In this document: positions 10,601 to 24,151 of the stretch, in pieces
How positions within the stretch are numbered: the first letter of the stretch is position 1
How the letters are laid out: every line of letters starts with the position of its first letter
Made by a program: the position numbers and the translations under genes
From: Syngnathus acus
Taxonomy: Eukaryota; Chordata; Actinopteri; Syngnathiformes; Syngnathidae
Reading direction: 5' to 3'
Length of the DNA stretch: 64,000 nt
Assembly: GCF_901709675.1 (NCBI RefSeq)
Contig: NC_051095.1
Coordinates: forward strand, 20,243,456 to 20,307,455
Notes under the pieces: generated by a model
The model's database searches: none
What the model saw: only the letters and a program-made list of their open reading frames with translations
What the model was told of the DNA's origin: nothing

Positions 10601-11739
10601 GTTGGCTGCATATAGAAAAGTTGCAGAGGTTATCCATATGCATTTCTAAATCTAAGTCATGGTAAAGCCATTACTATTCGCGTTCAAAATGTCTCACGTC
10701 TCAAGCATTCTTTTCTTTTTCTTTTTTTTTATTGCTAACATTTAATGCCGATTCTCTTGTGTGGATCATTGTGGGGTCTTTCCATGGGAAATTTAGTTTG
10801 TAACAAGAATTTATAGGAAATTAACGGACGTTTATGGTAACTTCTATAGAAGTATTAAGGTAGTGAAACTGTTCAAGTGTAAAAAAATCTCACAAAATAT
10901 AGTGCTTGGTGCTCAGGTATGGAGTGTAATAATACGACACATTGGAGAAGACCATGAACAATAACAAAGGGGTGTGAACTAACTTTATTTATTCAGAGCA
11001 CATTTATTTTTTATTTCAATTTTCAAATGTTGTATTTTATTTAACTTTATTTATATTTTATTCATCTTTATAGATTTGCGGGAGAGTTTAACTTTACAAG
11101 CCTATCCAGCCATTCATTATCATCCTCACAGGCGAGCAGAACAACCAAAATTCATGAATTCATCAGTGTTCCTTGGATGCAGGCTGGGGTACCTGCGGTT
11201 ACCTTTTTGGATTGCAGTGAGAGACCACTGCGAAATAAAAGGGAAAAGCAGGACAAAGTGATGAAACAGCAAGAATTGGACGACATGCTGAGCTGCTGCA
11301 CACCAGCATGGGAAATATTTGAGTTGTACACGTAACCTTTGCGCTACCTGCTCACGTTGAGAAATTATTAGCTTGAATATGACGGAAAGACACGTTCAAG
11401 CAAAGGACCTCTGAAATTACACTAAAGTAATGGTATCAGTACTTGCTATCAGTAACAACTCAAATGTTGAGACTCATACTGCTATCGGTCTGGAACAAGG
11501 TGGCATCCAACATCTAAAGATTTCTAAGTTGGGTCAATGTATCACTGTAATTGCCAATAGGGGCCACAAGATGACGGAAAAGCACACTTTTCTATTAGAC
11601 AAAGCTAACCAAATGAAGCTCCTTCATTCAGTTAATATATATCTTGTTTACCAAAACAACATAGGTGCTAGTGCTTGCAAATAACAACATAACAACCGAC
11701 TGGCCTTTTCCCCAACACTCAACAAAACAGTCTTTGAAT
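7700..11739. other. No recognisable gene
   Basis: AT-rich intergenic sequence with GT/CA tracts near 8.0-8.2 kb and A/T-rich stretches at 9.6-11.1 kb. A short duplication of the words CACTAACCATAAATAAATTTAC and CACAAACCATAAATGGCCTAC is visible at 9.72-9.78 kb. Nothing coding is supportable. Confidence 0.6.
8183..8213. repeat. CA microsatellite
   Basis: A short CA array (about 15 units). A GT-rich counterpart lies 190 bp upstream (7993-8020). Confidence 0.85.
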
Positions 11740-12066
11740 ATTAAAGATTAAAGATTAAAAGATTAAAGTCCCAATGATCGTCACACACACACCTGGGTGT
11801 GGTGAAATTTGTCCTCTGCATTTAACCCATCCCCGTGTGATTTTAATCCATCCCCTGGGGGAGAGGGGAGCAGTGAGCAGCAGCGGTGCCGCGCTCGGGA
11901 ATCAGTTGGTGATCTAACCCCCCAATTCCAACCCTTAATGCTGAGTGCCAAGCAGGGAGGCAATGGGTCCCATTTTTATAGTCTTTGGTATGACCCGGCC
12001 GGGGTTTGAACCCACAACCTTCCAGTCTCAGGGCGGACACTCTACCACTAGGCCACTGAGCTGGTC
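11740..12066 (-). mobile_element. tRNA-derived SINE
   Basis: On the minus strand the head carries a pol III A box, TGGCCTAGTGG (12045-12055), and a B box, GGTTCAAACCC (12002-12012), with tRNA-like spacing. A body follows, then a simple tail of ATTAAAG-type units (11740-11768 on the plus strand). The sequence resembles an abundant percomorph-fish SINE. It is not a functional tRNA gene, since no cloverleaf can be completed. The exact family name is not asserted. Confidence 0.82.
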
Positions 12067-15000
12067 ACCAGCTATTAGGTCTGCAGGTGCGCAATATGAG
12101 CAAAGGGAGAATTGAAAAAGACAAACAATGGCCGCATTCTTGGCTGCCCTAATGGATGTGGATGCGCCGCTCAAGTTCTCGGCCGTTTCCTCGACGCACG
12201 CTGCGCAGCCTTCAAGGCCTCGAGCCACCCGCATTATTTCCAGGTGGCACATCCGACATCAACACTTCACCCACAGAGAATCCGACAGCAGCAGGTGTGA
12301 GGCGTGTGCGGCGACGGACTTTCCAAGGGTGTAAAGTCAGTGGAAGACACACAAATTTCCTTCCCCCTTACCGTTGCAAACAAAAGCATTGGAATGCAGG
12401 AAGATGACTGTCCACGTTTTAGATGAAGCAGATACACTCGTCTGAATGGAATCTGAGCAGCACTCAGAGAGAGAAGCTGAACAATGGTGTGCTCCACCAA
12501 GCTTTTTACAGAAGGGCTTCCATGATAAATCAATACAATTGCAAGCCACAGGATGAAAAAAACTCAAAAGAATTTGAGGCATTCAAGCGGACGATATCAA
12601 AGTCATCAGCTCGCAACGGTTTTCCCATTAGACAATGAAGTTAAGCAAAACCGCAATTAAATTGGGACTCTGGGAAGGACACATTTGTGCTCCAGAGAAC
12701 ATAGGGCTGTTATCACAAAAGGGAACATATTAGAGTCACACGCTGGACAGACAGGAAATGCGAAGCACCTTCAAAATATTGTCATGGTGATTGAGTGAAG
12801 ATGGGCTGGAGTTCTGAAATTGGCACATAATTGCCTTGTCTGAGCCTCAGCGGCTCATGAAAGAAAAAAAGCAGAAGACATTTGAATGAACCAGCAAAAC
12901 AGCAGGTGGTGGTCCAGCTACATTATTATGAATATACACCTTAATCTCGATTTTACTCTCTACGATCCTACGCGACTTTCTGTCCAACGCGGTTTGGTCA
13001 TGGTCCCCAATTTCTTTTGTCAGAAATATATTTTCAAGTAGTATTAAAAATGGGATCTAAGGACCGTACGAAGCTAAATAACTAGCACGTAAACCTTCGC
13101 GCTAGTGATTTGATTTATTTCTGTGACCAATTTAAAGGCGTTAGTTAGATGATAAGAAAATGGGCTGTTTCAGCTTTATGACTGATTTATTACAGTGTTA
13201 CAAATAACAAATGACCCCTTCCATTCGGCTGCCTAAAAACATGCCTTTCCAACTTTCATACAACGCGCTTTCGGGGTTAACACGATTCTCAAATTCTGAA
13301 ACCGCAAACGTCGACCTGGTGTCTGGCTGCTGAGGCTACTGCAGCGGCCTCAGCTGGCTTGTCAAAGTGACCTAATAGGGCCAATTGATGGATGACTCCA
13401 TTACTGTATAGCTCCGCATGCTGCGTCACCCTCGAGTCTGCACGTGACGCCGCCAAATTTAGCCAGGAAGCAGTGCTGTGAGGAAATGCGAACATGTAAA
13501 CGCAAATTCACAAAAAATGTGGGATATCTCATGCAGAAGGATTTCCTGATGATGCTAAGTGCTTGATTCCAGTTAGCGAAACGGAGATCATTTGACAGCG
13601 AGAGTGACAAGTACACTTCCTGTAGGAGGCCTCGTTGTCATGCACCATGTTGGGGTGGGTTAACTTTTCTGCTCATGGCATACAGTGGATTTTTTTAAAT
13701 GGACATATGAGCAGGTCATTCTCTCATGTTGTTGAAAATGAGAAAAGGTCATAGCTCATGCTTAAATGTAATTGTAAAATAATAAATGACCTTAAAAGAA
13801 TGGGCAGTCATATTTTAACCCCCCCCTCAAATGTCCTAAACATTTTGCACAACAAGGATAAATTAGGCTCATTAATCCAGCAGGATTGTACCTTTGGCTA
13901 CAATGCAATGCAGGATTCTAGGTTAAGGTGCTAGTGTATGTCAGTTGTCACTTGTTGAAAGATCTTGAAGCCCCCTATTGGCCTCGGGTCTCCTTGAACC
14001 ATAATATCAAAGTGTGCGTGCACTAGTGTTTTTTTTTTTTTGTGCTTGCATATGCAAAATAATCCTCTCTGACGGATCAAGACACCTCCACTTTAGACAA
14101 TGAAAATGTGTCAAATCCTTAACAAACAAAAACATGCCAGTGAGCAAAAAACACACTCATGTCAAATCTATCAACTTTTTACACTTACTTCTGATTAAAG
14201 GGGGAGGGGTATTTCTTCAATTTACTCTTCAGACAAAGAAAACAGCACATTAGTTGAACTTCCTGAACAGATTGGCAGTGAAGTGAAAAATGAAGCGTGA
14301 ACCAACGAATGTGGGTCAGGAGACTCATGCATCACACCTTGCTACACTGCTCGCATGCCTAAAACAACACTTTTACTCCATTCCTTTACGCTAATTTAAC
14401 AACATAAACATGTAAATTAAGATGAGATTATCGTGGAAGATATGCACTTCACATTTGCTGATAGAGGCTTTTGTACAAACTTTGTTAAAGCAACATTAAG
14501 TAATAATTGTTGGCTAAAGGGCTCACCATTAAGCTGGTATACTGAAACTATATAGCGAGCATGCTCGATCTTTTTGGCTCCAGCTAAGCCACGTCCCTTG
14601 AATGCCTTAAATTTTACCCCAGTGCACTACTCTTCATAACTTTTCTAATACATGTTTAAGTGGATTTTGTAGTATTTGATAAGACAATCTAGCATCACAT
14701 TGATTTTAAAGTTGTTATTTAAGAGAAAAGTCACCAACCTCATTCACACACAAATGGCTCTGTGGGGGTGCAAGGAAAAGGAAATGCACATTTGCTACAA
14801 TCCTCTTAAGTTTCACAAGCATGGAATGTGTCGCATTTACGCTCTGTTACACTCTGCTTGCGTGAGGATATTTCAGTCACAGACTAAAATATGTGAGAAA
14901 CCTAACCTTGTTGCCAGGCACCTGTTTTCTGCTCTGCATCTAACCTGTGGTGGCCAGTCGTGCCCTATATAACCACGATACATGAAATCTCAAAGGATTG

Positions 15001-17626
15001 AGGCCCCTCTTGAGACAAATCCACAGAGAGGGGCTTATTCCCATCCTGCGTGGGGACTGGCGACACAGATGGGGGTCCACCCAGACCTGTGATGGCTTCC
15101 ATATGTCACCGGGCCCTTGAGAGCTTGTGCACTTTTTTCAAACTGTTTTTCTTTCAATCTCTCATCTCGCGCTCTGTTTAGCTCTTTAAACAGCTTTGAG
15201 CTGGATGGGGAGGGGACCGGAGGAGTTGAATGCTGGCGAGGTTGGCGTGGGTCAAATGTGAAGGCGATTAATCGTAGCAAAAAAATTCAGCCTCAGCCGG
15301 ACGCTCACACCTTTTCTCTGAATGTTGTTAGGAGGTTAAAGATGAGCCATGTTTTACAGGCAGAAAGATGACAGGAGATAATTTGTATACTTTGTAAGCG
15401 GAGAGAAGAAACCAGCAACAAACCTAGTGACTTTTCGTGGCGTTATTAGAGACTTGGAAACCTGGATCTGTTTTTCAGGCTGCAATTGGATGGTGCTCAT
15501 GTATTTACATCTTCAGAAACAGCCAAAACACTGCTGTTGTGTAAAAACAATGGCCAAACAGAAACTGTGGGCCCCTATGACACGACTCGGTGTTCAACCA
15601 GCCAGTCGGAAGCAGGGAAAGCTCACTTTGAAATGACACGTTTGCCCTTGTCTTGAGTGACACACGAGAGCGCTAATATTCCCCGCCTGATTATAATCCC
15701 TGCGGTGGAGCTCATTAGCCAGGCATCCCCGTTGAACCCTGGCTGAGTCGGTCGGGTCTGGGAGCTGAGCTGTCACTCAACACCTTTTTCTTCAAACGAG
15801 TGGGCATCAGGGAGAAATAATCCTGCTCGCTCTCTTTTTCTGGAGTTTACGAGGCGCCATTTTTTTTAGGTTTGTGCAGAGATATATGCATGGAAACACA
15901 TCCACGGCGTGTCTAATTGTTGTTTGTTTTATGTTTAGTTTGGAAATGAACCTTGTCTGAAAGAAGCACTGAACAGCTTGAATATAACCTTGAGTTTATT
16001 TTCATGCATTGTTCACATTTGCCAAACTGCTGCTCATGTAGCGTGAGTAGAGTTGAGTTCGCTATCACCAAGCACTTGAATTTGGAGACCACCATTTGGA
16101 GGTTAAGGTGCTTCTGATGAGGTAGGGAAGGCATACAGCCCTACCTGATTAGCCTAGAGTTTTATTTCATTTCGTCTTCTTCCACTAAAATGACTACTTC
16201 TTAGCTTCTTCCTCCTACTACTACTCAGTTGTGGGCATTCCGGAACAAGGACAAGGGACGAGAAAGTGTAAAAACAGTACAAACTGAGGACGGACGACAG
16301 AAGTGTTTTTTCGTCCGTCCATGTAATTCTCCTTACCCGGGTCAAGTGCTGACTAACCTCTCAGTGACAGATGTTCATTTGACTGACGACTGACGGAAAC
16401 GGAAACATGCTCCTTTGTCTCGAGTGTGTAGTGAGCAAAAACACAGGAGTGAGAGTGACTTCACCAACTGCGGGTTGCTGATGGCTGTATGAGTGTTTTT
16501 TTTAAATACCTTTATCTGGCTGTGAACACAGCAGAAGAGAAGAAAAATTAGAAGAAGACAAAGAAAAAAGGAGAGGGAGCCAGCACACCGGAAGCATAGA
16601 ATGAATGGACCAGAGCGAGGACACTGATGCCAGCATGTCGCTTGGTGAGTGTGACTGCAGCTGGAGGGGACTGATGCTAAGGACCAGAAAAATGCAGACA
16701 CACCGCACTCCACCATTTCAAACAAGGTTTTACATTTGTTGGCCTGTCTTTTTTTTTTTGTGCAGAATGATCGATTAACAGAGTGACGGAAGCGATGATG
16801 ATCATGGAAGCCTGTTTTAAAATAACGGTATATTATGAATAAAGACAGATTAACAATGATGGAAGGGTGCCCAGGTCAAGGACAAAGAATGAATTACAGA
16901 CAAAAACAGACCAGTAAGAACACTTGCCAATGGATCCTCACAGAAACTCCAACATTGCATCCAAAACATTTCTTTCAAACTACAATGAGGTCTACAAAAA
17001 AAGCCATTCAAAAAATATTAGATGGATTTGGCAAGGTACAGCCACTGGAAAAAGGCTGAACAGATACCCCTCAATAACCACGGGCTGTGTTTTTGTCTCC
17101 CCATCGATCCCCTTCGCCAAGCTCAAGCCCCAACATTTAAAGTGCTATGATTTTCAGAAGCCTCATGGTTACGGAGCAGCGTGCACAAAAAAAGCCTATA
17201 AAATGACACTGGCTGCTTGTAAGCACAGAGCTGCCAAGGTGATTTACGGCATGCCGGCCTTTCCTGAGGGTGACAGCAGAGACAGCGAGGAAGAGTGATT
17301 CGCCCCCTTTGTGGGGTCCTCTCATAAAAAAGGTTGAGTGATGAGACCCCACTGATCTTATAACATTCCTTTGTTGTTTGCCTAACAAAGACAAATAGAA
17401 AACGATCCGCCGCTTGTGCTAACTCGCCAGTGTGACCAAAACACTCACCCTGCTCTTCGTCCCGTCTGTCTTTAGTAACTTTTTCATGGGAAAAGTTAAA
17501 AAGCAAACAAATAAAAGTCAATTACATTTTGTTTTGTAATTTAAAACAATATTCAGTCATTTGACCTTAAAATAACAGCTTCTGCTTGGAATAACAATAG
17601 CATCTAGGTTGTTGTCGGGGTGGACC
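12067..17626. other. No recognisable gene
   Basis: Mostly unique-looking non-coding sequence. Segments near 15.0-15.9 kb are GC-balanced and low in repeats and could hold regulatory elements, but nothing specific is visible. There are T-runs at 14,029 and 16,750. Frames here (for example 16375-16725 minus, 16924-17298 plus) match no family I know. Confidence 0.55.
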
Positions 17627-17656
17627 CCCCCCCCCCCCCCACACACACACACACAT
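17627..17656. repeat. Poly-C run and CA repeat
   Basis: About 14 consecutive C residues are followed by a CA run. This is a low-complexity tract and probably marks slippage. Confidence 0.9.
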
Positions 17657-17809
17657 TGACCCGAACTTGAGATGCAAACGCAAAGAACTGTGAGGCGGCT
17701 GTCCAGCTGGCCGTGCTGCCCCAAAACATGACATACAGTAGTCCCACACTATTCACGGAGGATGAGGACCTTCGCTCCCTCCCGTAACACAAAGCTTGTC
17801 CCTCCGTCA

Positions 17810-18560
17810 AGATCACGTCAATTCTTGAGGCATGCACCAAGCAGCCAGCCGAGGTTTTCATCACCGTCTTTAACCTCTCGCTACTTAAATCACCATTGTC
17901 CCGGCACATAAAGAACACAGTGAGCTGCCTGAACGGCTCCCTCAATGCTTTTTGTGGATTTCAGCACTGCAGTTAACACATCTGTAATCCATAAACCAGT
18001 TACAAAGGTGAGCAACCTGGGCATCGGCAGATCACAGTGCACCAGGATACTGGATTTCCTCTCCAAGAGACCCATGACGATTTCATGATAGGAAAGAACA
18101 TCCCCTCCATTCTCATCGTGAACATGAGGACACCTCAGAGATGCGTCCTCAGTTTCCTTCTTACTCCCGCTTTACACATGACTGGTTCCTCTTTCACCCC
18201 ATCAAACCCACCGTCAGATATTCTGGTGACACTACCCTTGTAGAACTCATCAGGGACAACAACGAGTCAACCTAAACGCAGGAAATCCGGAATCTCAAGC
18301 AATGGTGTAAATTAACGATCTTGACCTGAATCCAACCAAGAACAAGTAGATGACCATGGACTTCAAGAGTACTGAGCACACTACCCTAGAGTTCAAGTTC
18401 CAGCTCGTTCCTCAGAGTCCACATCATAGTAGACCTCACCTGGTCCACAGGTGGGGATCATACTTCCTCAGAAAAGCCTAGCCTCTCCAACACCAGCTTT
18501 TATTTCTCTCCAGATCCAGCATGCAAAACCTCCAGAGTGGAGAACACGCATGTTCAAGTT
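17810..18560 (+). pseudogene. Decayed LINE reverse-transcriptase fragment
   Basis: Shifting frames encode pieces typical of the reverse transcriptase of L2/Rex-type non-LTR elements: LAEVFITVFNLSL, then NLGIGRSQCT.ILDFLSKRP, PQRCVLS, SSFTPSNP, DTTLV.LIRDNNES, EIRNLKQWC and LDLNPTK. The catalytic YADD-like region is damaged (read as SGDTT). Several frameshifts and stops show that it is dead. The sequence between 18,560 and 18,900 may be further decayed LINE but is not recognisable. Confidence 0.72.
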
Positions 18561-19880
18561 AATGAACAAGATCTCTATATTGTCTGGTCAAAAGAAATAT
18601 ATCCAATACCAGAATTGAAATAATTTCACTCTTGCCATACAAATAATATCAACGTTCTCCCAATTGTCCTTTGACGACAAATCTCATCCAACAACAGGTA
18701 AGTGAATTCAAACCCATCATAAACAAATCAGAGTACATGCAGCGTTCAAGTGTGTGCCGCCAGGGAAACAGATGGTAGCCACTAACACCGACACCCACCC
18801 TGAACACCGAGATCCCGGACCGGGCCTCGGCCAAGCACTGCTAACTCGCAGCACCTCTCAAATCCCCAACAATTGATCCTCTCCACAGCCATCAGCAGAT
18901 TAGGGGACACACATGAGTGAAACTGGCAGGACAGCTGAGCCTCATTATCCGTCCTCTTTGACTACCAGTCCATTTACACTCAGTGGATGTTTTGGGTTCG
19001 GGACAATGGGACAGATGACGGGTGAGACGGCCCCCATGAGAGCCCTTCAGGAGCTAAAACTAAGGGAGGCCCACTTATTCACTGTCTGGATTCAAACAAT
19101 TAGACAATTAACCGGTTAAGAGGGATCAATTAGCTGTTGGATTAAAGCCAATCGGAAATGCCGATTGGCTTCAGATTAGGTAAAGATTACAAAAGAATGA
19201 ACATAATGTTCTCAAACAGATTGCATCCTTACATTTGGAAGCAAATTAACGGTGTGCAAAAATAACATTAAGGATATGGGTTAGGTTGTGTGAATTGTTT
19301 TTTTTCTTTTAACATTATTGCAAGTATTGCAACATTTTGCAAGTATTTTTAACACCGCTCGATGTTGGTCAGAAAACAGCAAAACACTGTCCTACTTTGG
19401 CAGGGCAAAATGTACAAAATAGTTTGTCCCATCTAAAGTTACCCTTCTCTCCCGATAGCAAACCCTAAAAGAGGCCGATGTCAAGAAGAATTGTGCCCAG
19501 GAGCCATTCCTTCAAGCAAAATCTAATTAAAAGAAAAAAAAAAGGTCATGTAAGGGCCAACAGTGCGAACTGAGGGCCATATCGATAAAAAATAGATAAA
19601 CAATCCACCTGGTCCATGCTCTCATAGGAACCAGAGGCGACCGCCAGGTTTTTTCCATCTAAAACAGGTAAGAATTAATTATGGCCCGTCAAGTGTTAAG
19701 CTCAATTGGAGAAATTTATACTACAGAACAATGGAGTGATTCATTCACCCTTTTCCAGCCACAGATAAAATTCTGTGGGATCTGGACTTCATCAGAGGAC
19801 TAAAAGACAATTGAGTGTGAAAAAGTACTTTTTCACCCCTAAAGAATAGTTTTGAACAATTACATAAAAGTTTACAAGAT

Positions 19881-19976
19881 TATAAAACTTTCAATGGTTA
19901 ATATATGCTAGTTAGTAATGTAAAATATTATAAAACTTTCAAAGGTTAATATATGCAAGTTAGTAATGTAAAAGTT
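19881..19976 (+). repeat. Two tandem 48-bp units
   Basis: TATAAAACTTTCAATGG...GTTAGTAATGTAAAA repeats after 48 bp with two mismatches in about 45 bases. This is a recent local duplication in non-coding sequence. Confidence 0.85.
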
Positions 19977-20732
19977 AAACGGCCAAATGCCAAGATGAAA
20001 TAATGCATCTTTAAAAACCTGCACCCGCTGATAAGACCCAGAAACAGTCCATGTGCTAACATGATCTTGAGGTCTGATAACACCAAAATCTCCTTTCCTC
20101 AGCCAAGAGCAGTTACAGATTGTTGAACAGTCAAAAATAAAACAACTTCAAATAGGTCTCAAAATATTGAAATAAGATTAAGTTAAAAATCGACACTACA
20201 GCTGCTTCTTCATTTAGAATAACTATTGCAAAAAATTTACAAAAAAACACAGGAAAATAATAATGCACGGGCTGAACTGAGGTGGTGTGACTTGTGAAGC
20301 ACACAGATATCAATTCCCCCTCTCAAAAAATGCTACTTAAAATGGTTTCCTATTGGTATCATGACATGCACTGATGTTTCATGTTTTCACAAATGTGTGG
20401 TGTAGTCCTCGTCGAAGAAATGGAAAAAGACGTTTTAGTGGGTGTGGGGGTCATTGTTGGGAAATGATGGGAAGTTACCGTCACCCTGGAGAGGGAAAGG
20501 TTTACTCAAAACCATGAGGTGCAAATTTCAAAACACAATTTTATTTTTATTATTATGTATTTTTGTATTATTATCTACATATTTTTTATTGTTGTTATTT
20601 GATGGGGGGGAGTCAAATTCGAAATCCTCCATAACCTCTCATGTAACATTTATTAGCATAGCGCCATGTAATGTCTCTTTTATTAACCTCCCGCCGAGAT
20701 GATTGATTCAGACACTTGTTTTTCTTTTATTT

Positions 20733-20761
20733 TGTGTGTGTGTGTGTGTGTGTGGGGGGGT
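20733..20761. repeat. GT microsatellite followed by a G run
   Basis: About 10 GT units are followed by eight G residues. Confidence 0.85.
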
Positions 20762-23700
20762 GTTCAAGTAAACTGTAAAAAAAGACAGAAGCGTAATTGT
20801 ATTGTAATTTTGGAGGAGAGATGATAAAAGTATTCGAGATGTTAGGCAGTTTCTCACTGGTGATAATAACGTCACCAATTTATTAACCTCTCGCTCAGAC
20901 ACTTATTCACAAAAACAAGCACTTGATCGCTCATTTTAGTGGGGCTAATAACGGAGTCAGAGTATTTGTCCCCCAAATCTTCATCCAGTTTTGCATCATA
21001 CAACTTTACGGGTGTTGTACTGAAGCTGAGAGTGTATGAGACATGTGGGGGGGGGGTTATGTTATGGAGTGGGCTGGTGTCCTCTATGAGGCCCCATCTA
21101 GTTCAACAAGCACTTAAATGAGGCATGTCATGACACTTTTGTGACAGCACCAGACAGACGGTCTCTGCTGCTTCCCGTGCATGGATTTTAATATTTCCCA
21201 TCTTTCACATCATCAGCACTTTTCATCCGACTGGCAGGAAGTCACGTGACACAGTTTAAAGCATCTGAAAATCGAATAGAGTTTTGGACCTGAGGAAACA
21301 ACCTCTACCCCAACAATCCTCCAACAAAACCTCATGAGGAATATTAATCAATTTTCCTCACTCAAACTTGAATGCAGTTGTGAGGGGAAACAATCACTTT
21401 GATAATCAAACTAGTCAAACAGAAAAGCCTCTGTTAAGGCACATTCTGAAAAGCGCTTTATTATATTTAACTCTGTTAATCCTCTGTTCTACCGGAAATC
21501 CTGTTTAGTGAAAATGGCCCATTATGCTTTCTGGAAAATTGGTTGATTAATACTTTACATTTGATTGTCTAACCAGCTAATGCTACTAGTCCTTTTCTGG
21601 GTCAGTTAATCCAAATTTGCCTGAATTATCCTTTTAAAGAACTAACCAATGAGGTTGGTAATCCCAAAAATAAACAGGTAGTGATAAAAAGAATGATGCT
21701 CCAACCAGAAGGCCATTTGGAGAGCATATTGTTCTGTTGAGGCCAGTAAAATAAGAAATAGAAAGAAAGAAAACTACTTCAAAATGTACTTTTCCCTGGC
21801 TGCACGCCCATCCGGCTCTGCCAAAACAAGCATTTCTTTTTTTCCCCTGGAGTTAGACAGCCTAGTTGGTAAAACGAGCATGAAAATCCATCAGCTCTTT
21901 TTCATAAACTTGCATGTCAACCAACCAGACATCAGACCGTCCCTTCAAATTAATTGTGCTACTACATAACTTTCTGGATGTTTGACTGGTCTTTAATGGG
22001 TAAGTCTGATAAGATATGCACCAAATCATTCCCAAAGAAATTAGGAACATTTTTGAATATCTATGGTATCTATTGTTACTCCCCGAGATTTTTTTCCTTG
22101 TATTAAACGCAAGCTAAACATTTTTCAACCATTTTCACTTTTTGGGGGTTCCACTGGTAACAAAATCACAGGTCAAAAAAAGTGACCTCCAAATTTGGCC
22201 GAGGTAAACAGGAGCCCAACATACTCATCAGCAGTCTGCATAAATCTTGCATGTGTGCGTTAACATGAGTATTCATGGCTGCCACTTTCACTTCTCACTT
22301 GAAGCTTGAAACTTCTCAGACTGGCTCGGTGCAGTGCAAATATCAAAAAAGCCCTGAGTGGCATTTTACTTTCCTCTGGACCTTGACTGGAGCCCCTGCA
22401 GCGTCTAATGTTTCTGCACGTTAAGTGTCATGCCACCCGCGAGCACCGTCTCTCCACAAAACCATCAGCAGACCACCAAAGGTGACCTTGGCAACTAAAA
22501 TATCACTCATGGATCACAAAGAACGATGAATTAAATACAGTGGTGGGTGGTCAGGGACATCAAGGCCTTCTTTGCTGGCAATCAGAAGTATTGACCTTAA
22601 TTAACAAACTTAAGTTCTTGGTTCAATCAAATAGTCTTACCTCCAGCTACTCATTTCATAGGGTTTCTCTTGGCTCCAATGCTTCCAGTAAATGAGCTTC
22701 TTAGACTTTTTGTCCAGTCGCATTTTATCCTCTGTTGCAATGTCAATCTTATCTACCCAGAGCTTTGAGGATCAATAGAGTTGTCTGATATGAATGGACT
22801 GTTTCAGTTGGTAGGATCAAGACTTGTTTTAGCCAACTTTTGCTGGCAAAACACATCTGCACACATGAATAATTTAATAACCAACATCTCTGGGGAGTAT
22901 TTAAATGATGTATATTTAAGTCATGTTTATATACTGTTTTGAACTTCTCCAAGTGAGTGCTGTTCAATTGTTTCTTCTGCAATGTGATGGTGGCTTAAGT
23001 CAGGTACTAAGGCCCAAACACGGCATCATTCTAGAAGAGACAAGCCACCAATGAGCGTTGCCGACCTCTGGCCATCATCAATTATGTGCAAGCGCTAGCT
23101 CCTAAATGTTGCAATCCATGTTCCATTGTACAACACATCCAGGCCACAAGGGACAAAACTTGTGTGCACGTTGCAGCCAAGACTAAAAGATAAATAGATC
23201 AGGCGTTGCATTGCAAAGAATTGCGTCCAAACGTATCCTTCACAGGCATCATAAAGCACTCTCCTGCAAAAAATGAAACTTGTCAGGAAGACACATGCAC
23301 TGTAAGATGACAAATGACTCATTAAAGTGTCAGCACATCTGTTGAGAGTCAAGCACTCAAACACAATGAAATATGTTGTCTGCTAATGGATTGGACTGGA
23401 AAACGCCGCCCTATAAACTCAAAATATAGCTTTTTATTACCATGGGAAATATACAGGATGATAGAAATATTTATTATATGCAATATTTCCCCCTATCTTT
23501 TATATTAAATGCTTAAAAACTGCATCCTTTGTGAAATGTCTTGATAAAAAAGAAGGTAGATGTGATTATTTGTTTTTGGCATACAGAAATAACATTTACT
23601 GACATTTATTTTCTAGTTTTGCTGTTTGAGGTACAATGGAATTGTTCATTGTCGCTTCCTGGCTGACTGCGAGCGAAGCCCTTGTGACAAACAAATCAGA

Positions 23701-23969
23701 TAATAAAAATACAGTGCATCATAGAGAACATGATTTTTTCCTCCCTCCCCCAACTTGAATCATGAGAGAATAGCTGACCTCAACCAAAAATGGTACAGTC
23801 CAAATGGACACAATTTGCTCACTTTTGTTCGAGGGATTTTCTGCAATTTGTGCCACGATTCCCTGTCAAACAAATTTTTGTCACAGGTCGCATTGTAGTC
23901 ATAGTTTCCTTTGGAGAGCCATTATCACTGTCAACGCTTTATATTATATACAGTATATGCTACATAACT

Positions 23970-24151
23970 ACAGAGACAAGTAAAAATTGCTTAAATATTT
24001 TAAAAAGAGGAATGCTAATAAAAATTTGAAGACAATGTGTAATTTTAGTATTGACACATGAAGTCAATGCACAATTTGTCTTCGCGGGCCACATAAAATG
24101 ATTTGGCAGGCCATATCGGGCCCCCAGGCCTTGAGTTTGACACCTGTGCCC
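23970..24151 (-). mobile_element. Truncated, inverted copy of the hAT-like non-autonomous family
   Basis: Read on the minus strand it starts AGGGCACAGGTGTCAAACTC and continues with the same GGCC-rich and CATTTTATGTGGC words as the 31,093 copy. It breaks off in the AT-rich core. Confidence 0.72.

Larger units (their letters stand above)
18561..23969. other. No recognisable gene
   Basis: Non-coding, increasingly AT-rich sequence with a GT/G-run (20,733), a G-run (21,045), the 48-bp tandem pair (19,881) and no plausible exons. Confidence 0.6.

Noticed and set aside
12001-12055. A and B box pair that could suggest a tRNA gene
   Set aside because: No full cloverleaf or acceptor stem is present, and the body and ATTAAAG tail show that it is a SINE head.
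11843-12407. Several overlapping frames on both strands
   Set aside because: The left part is the SINE. The rest has no recognisable protein similarity.
16375-17298. Frames of 116 and 124 residues on opposite strands
   Set aside because: No family resemblance, no splice-site support, and compositions typical of random openness.
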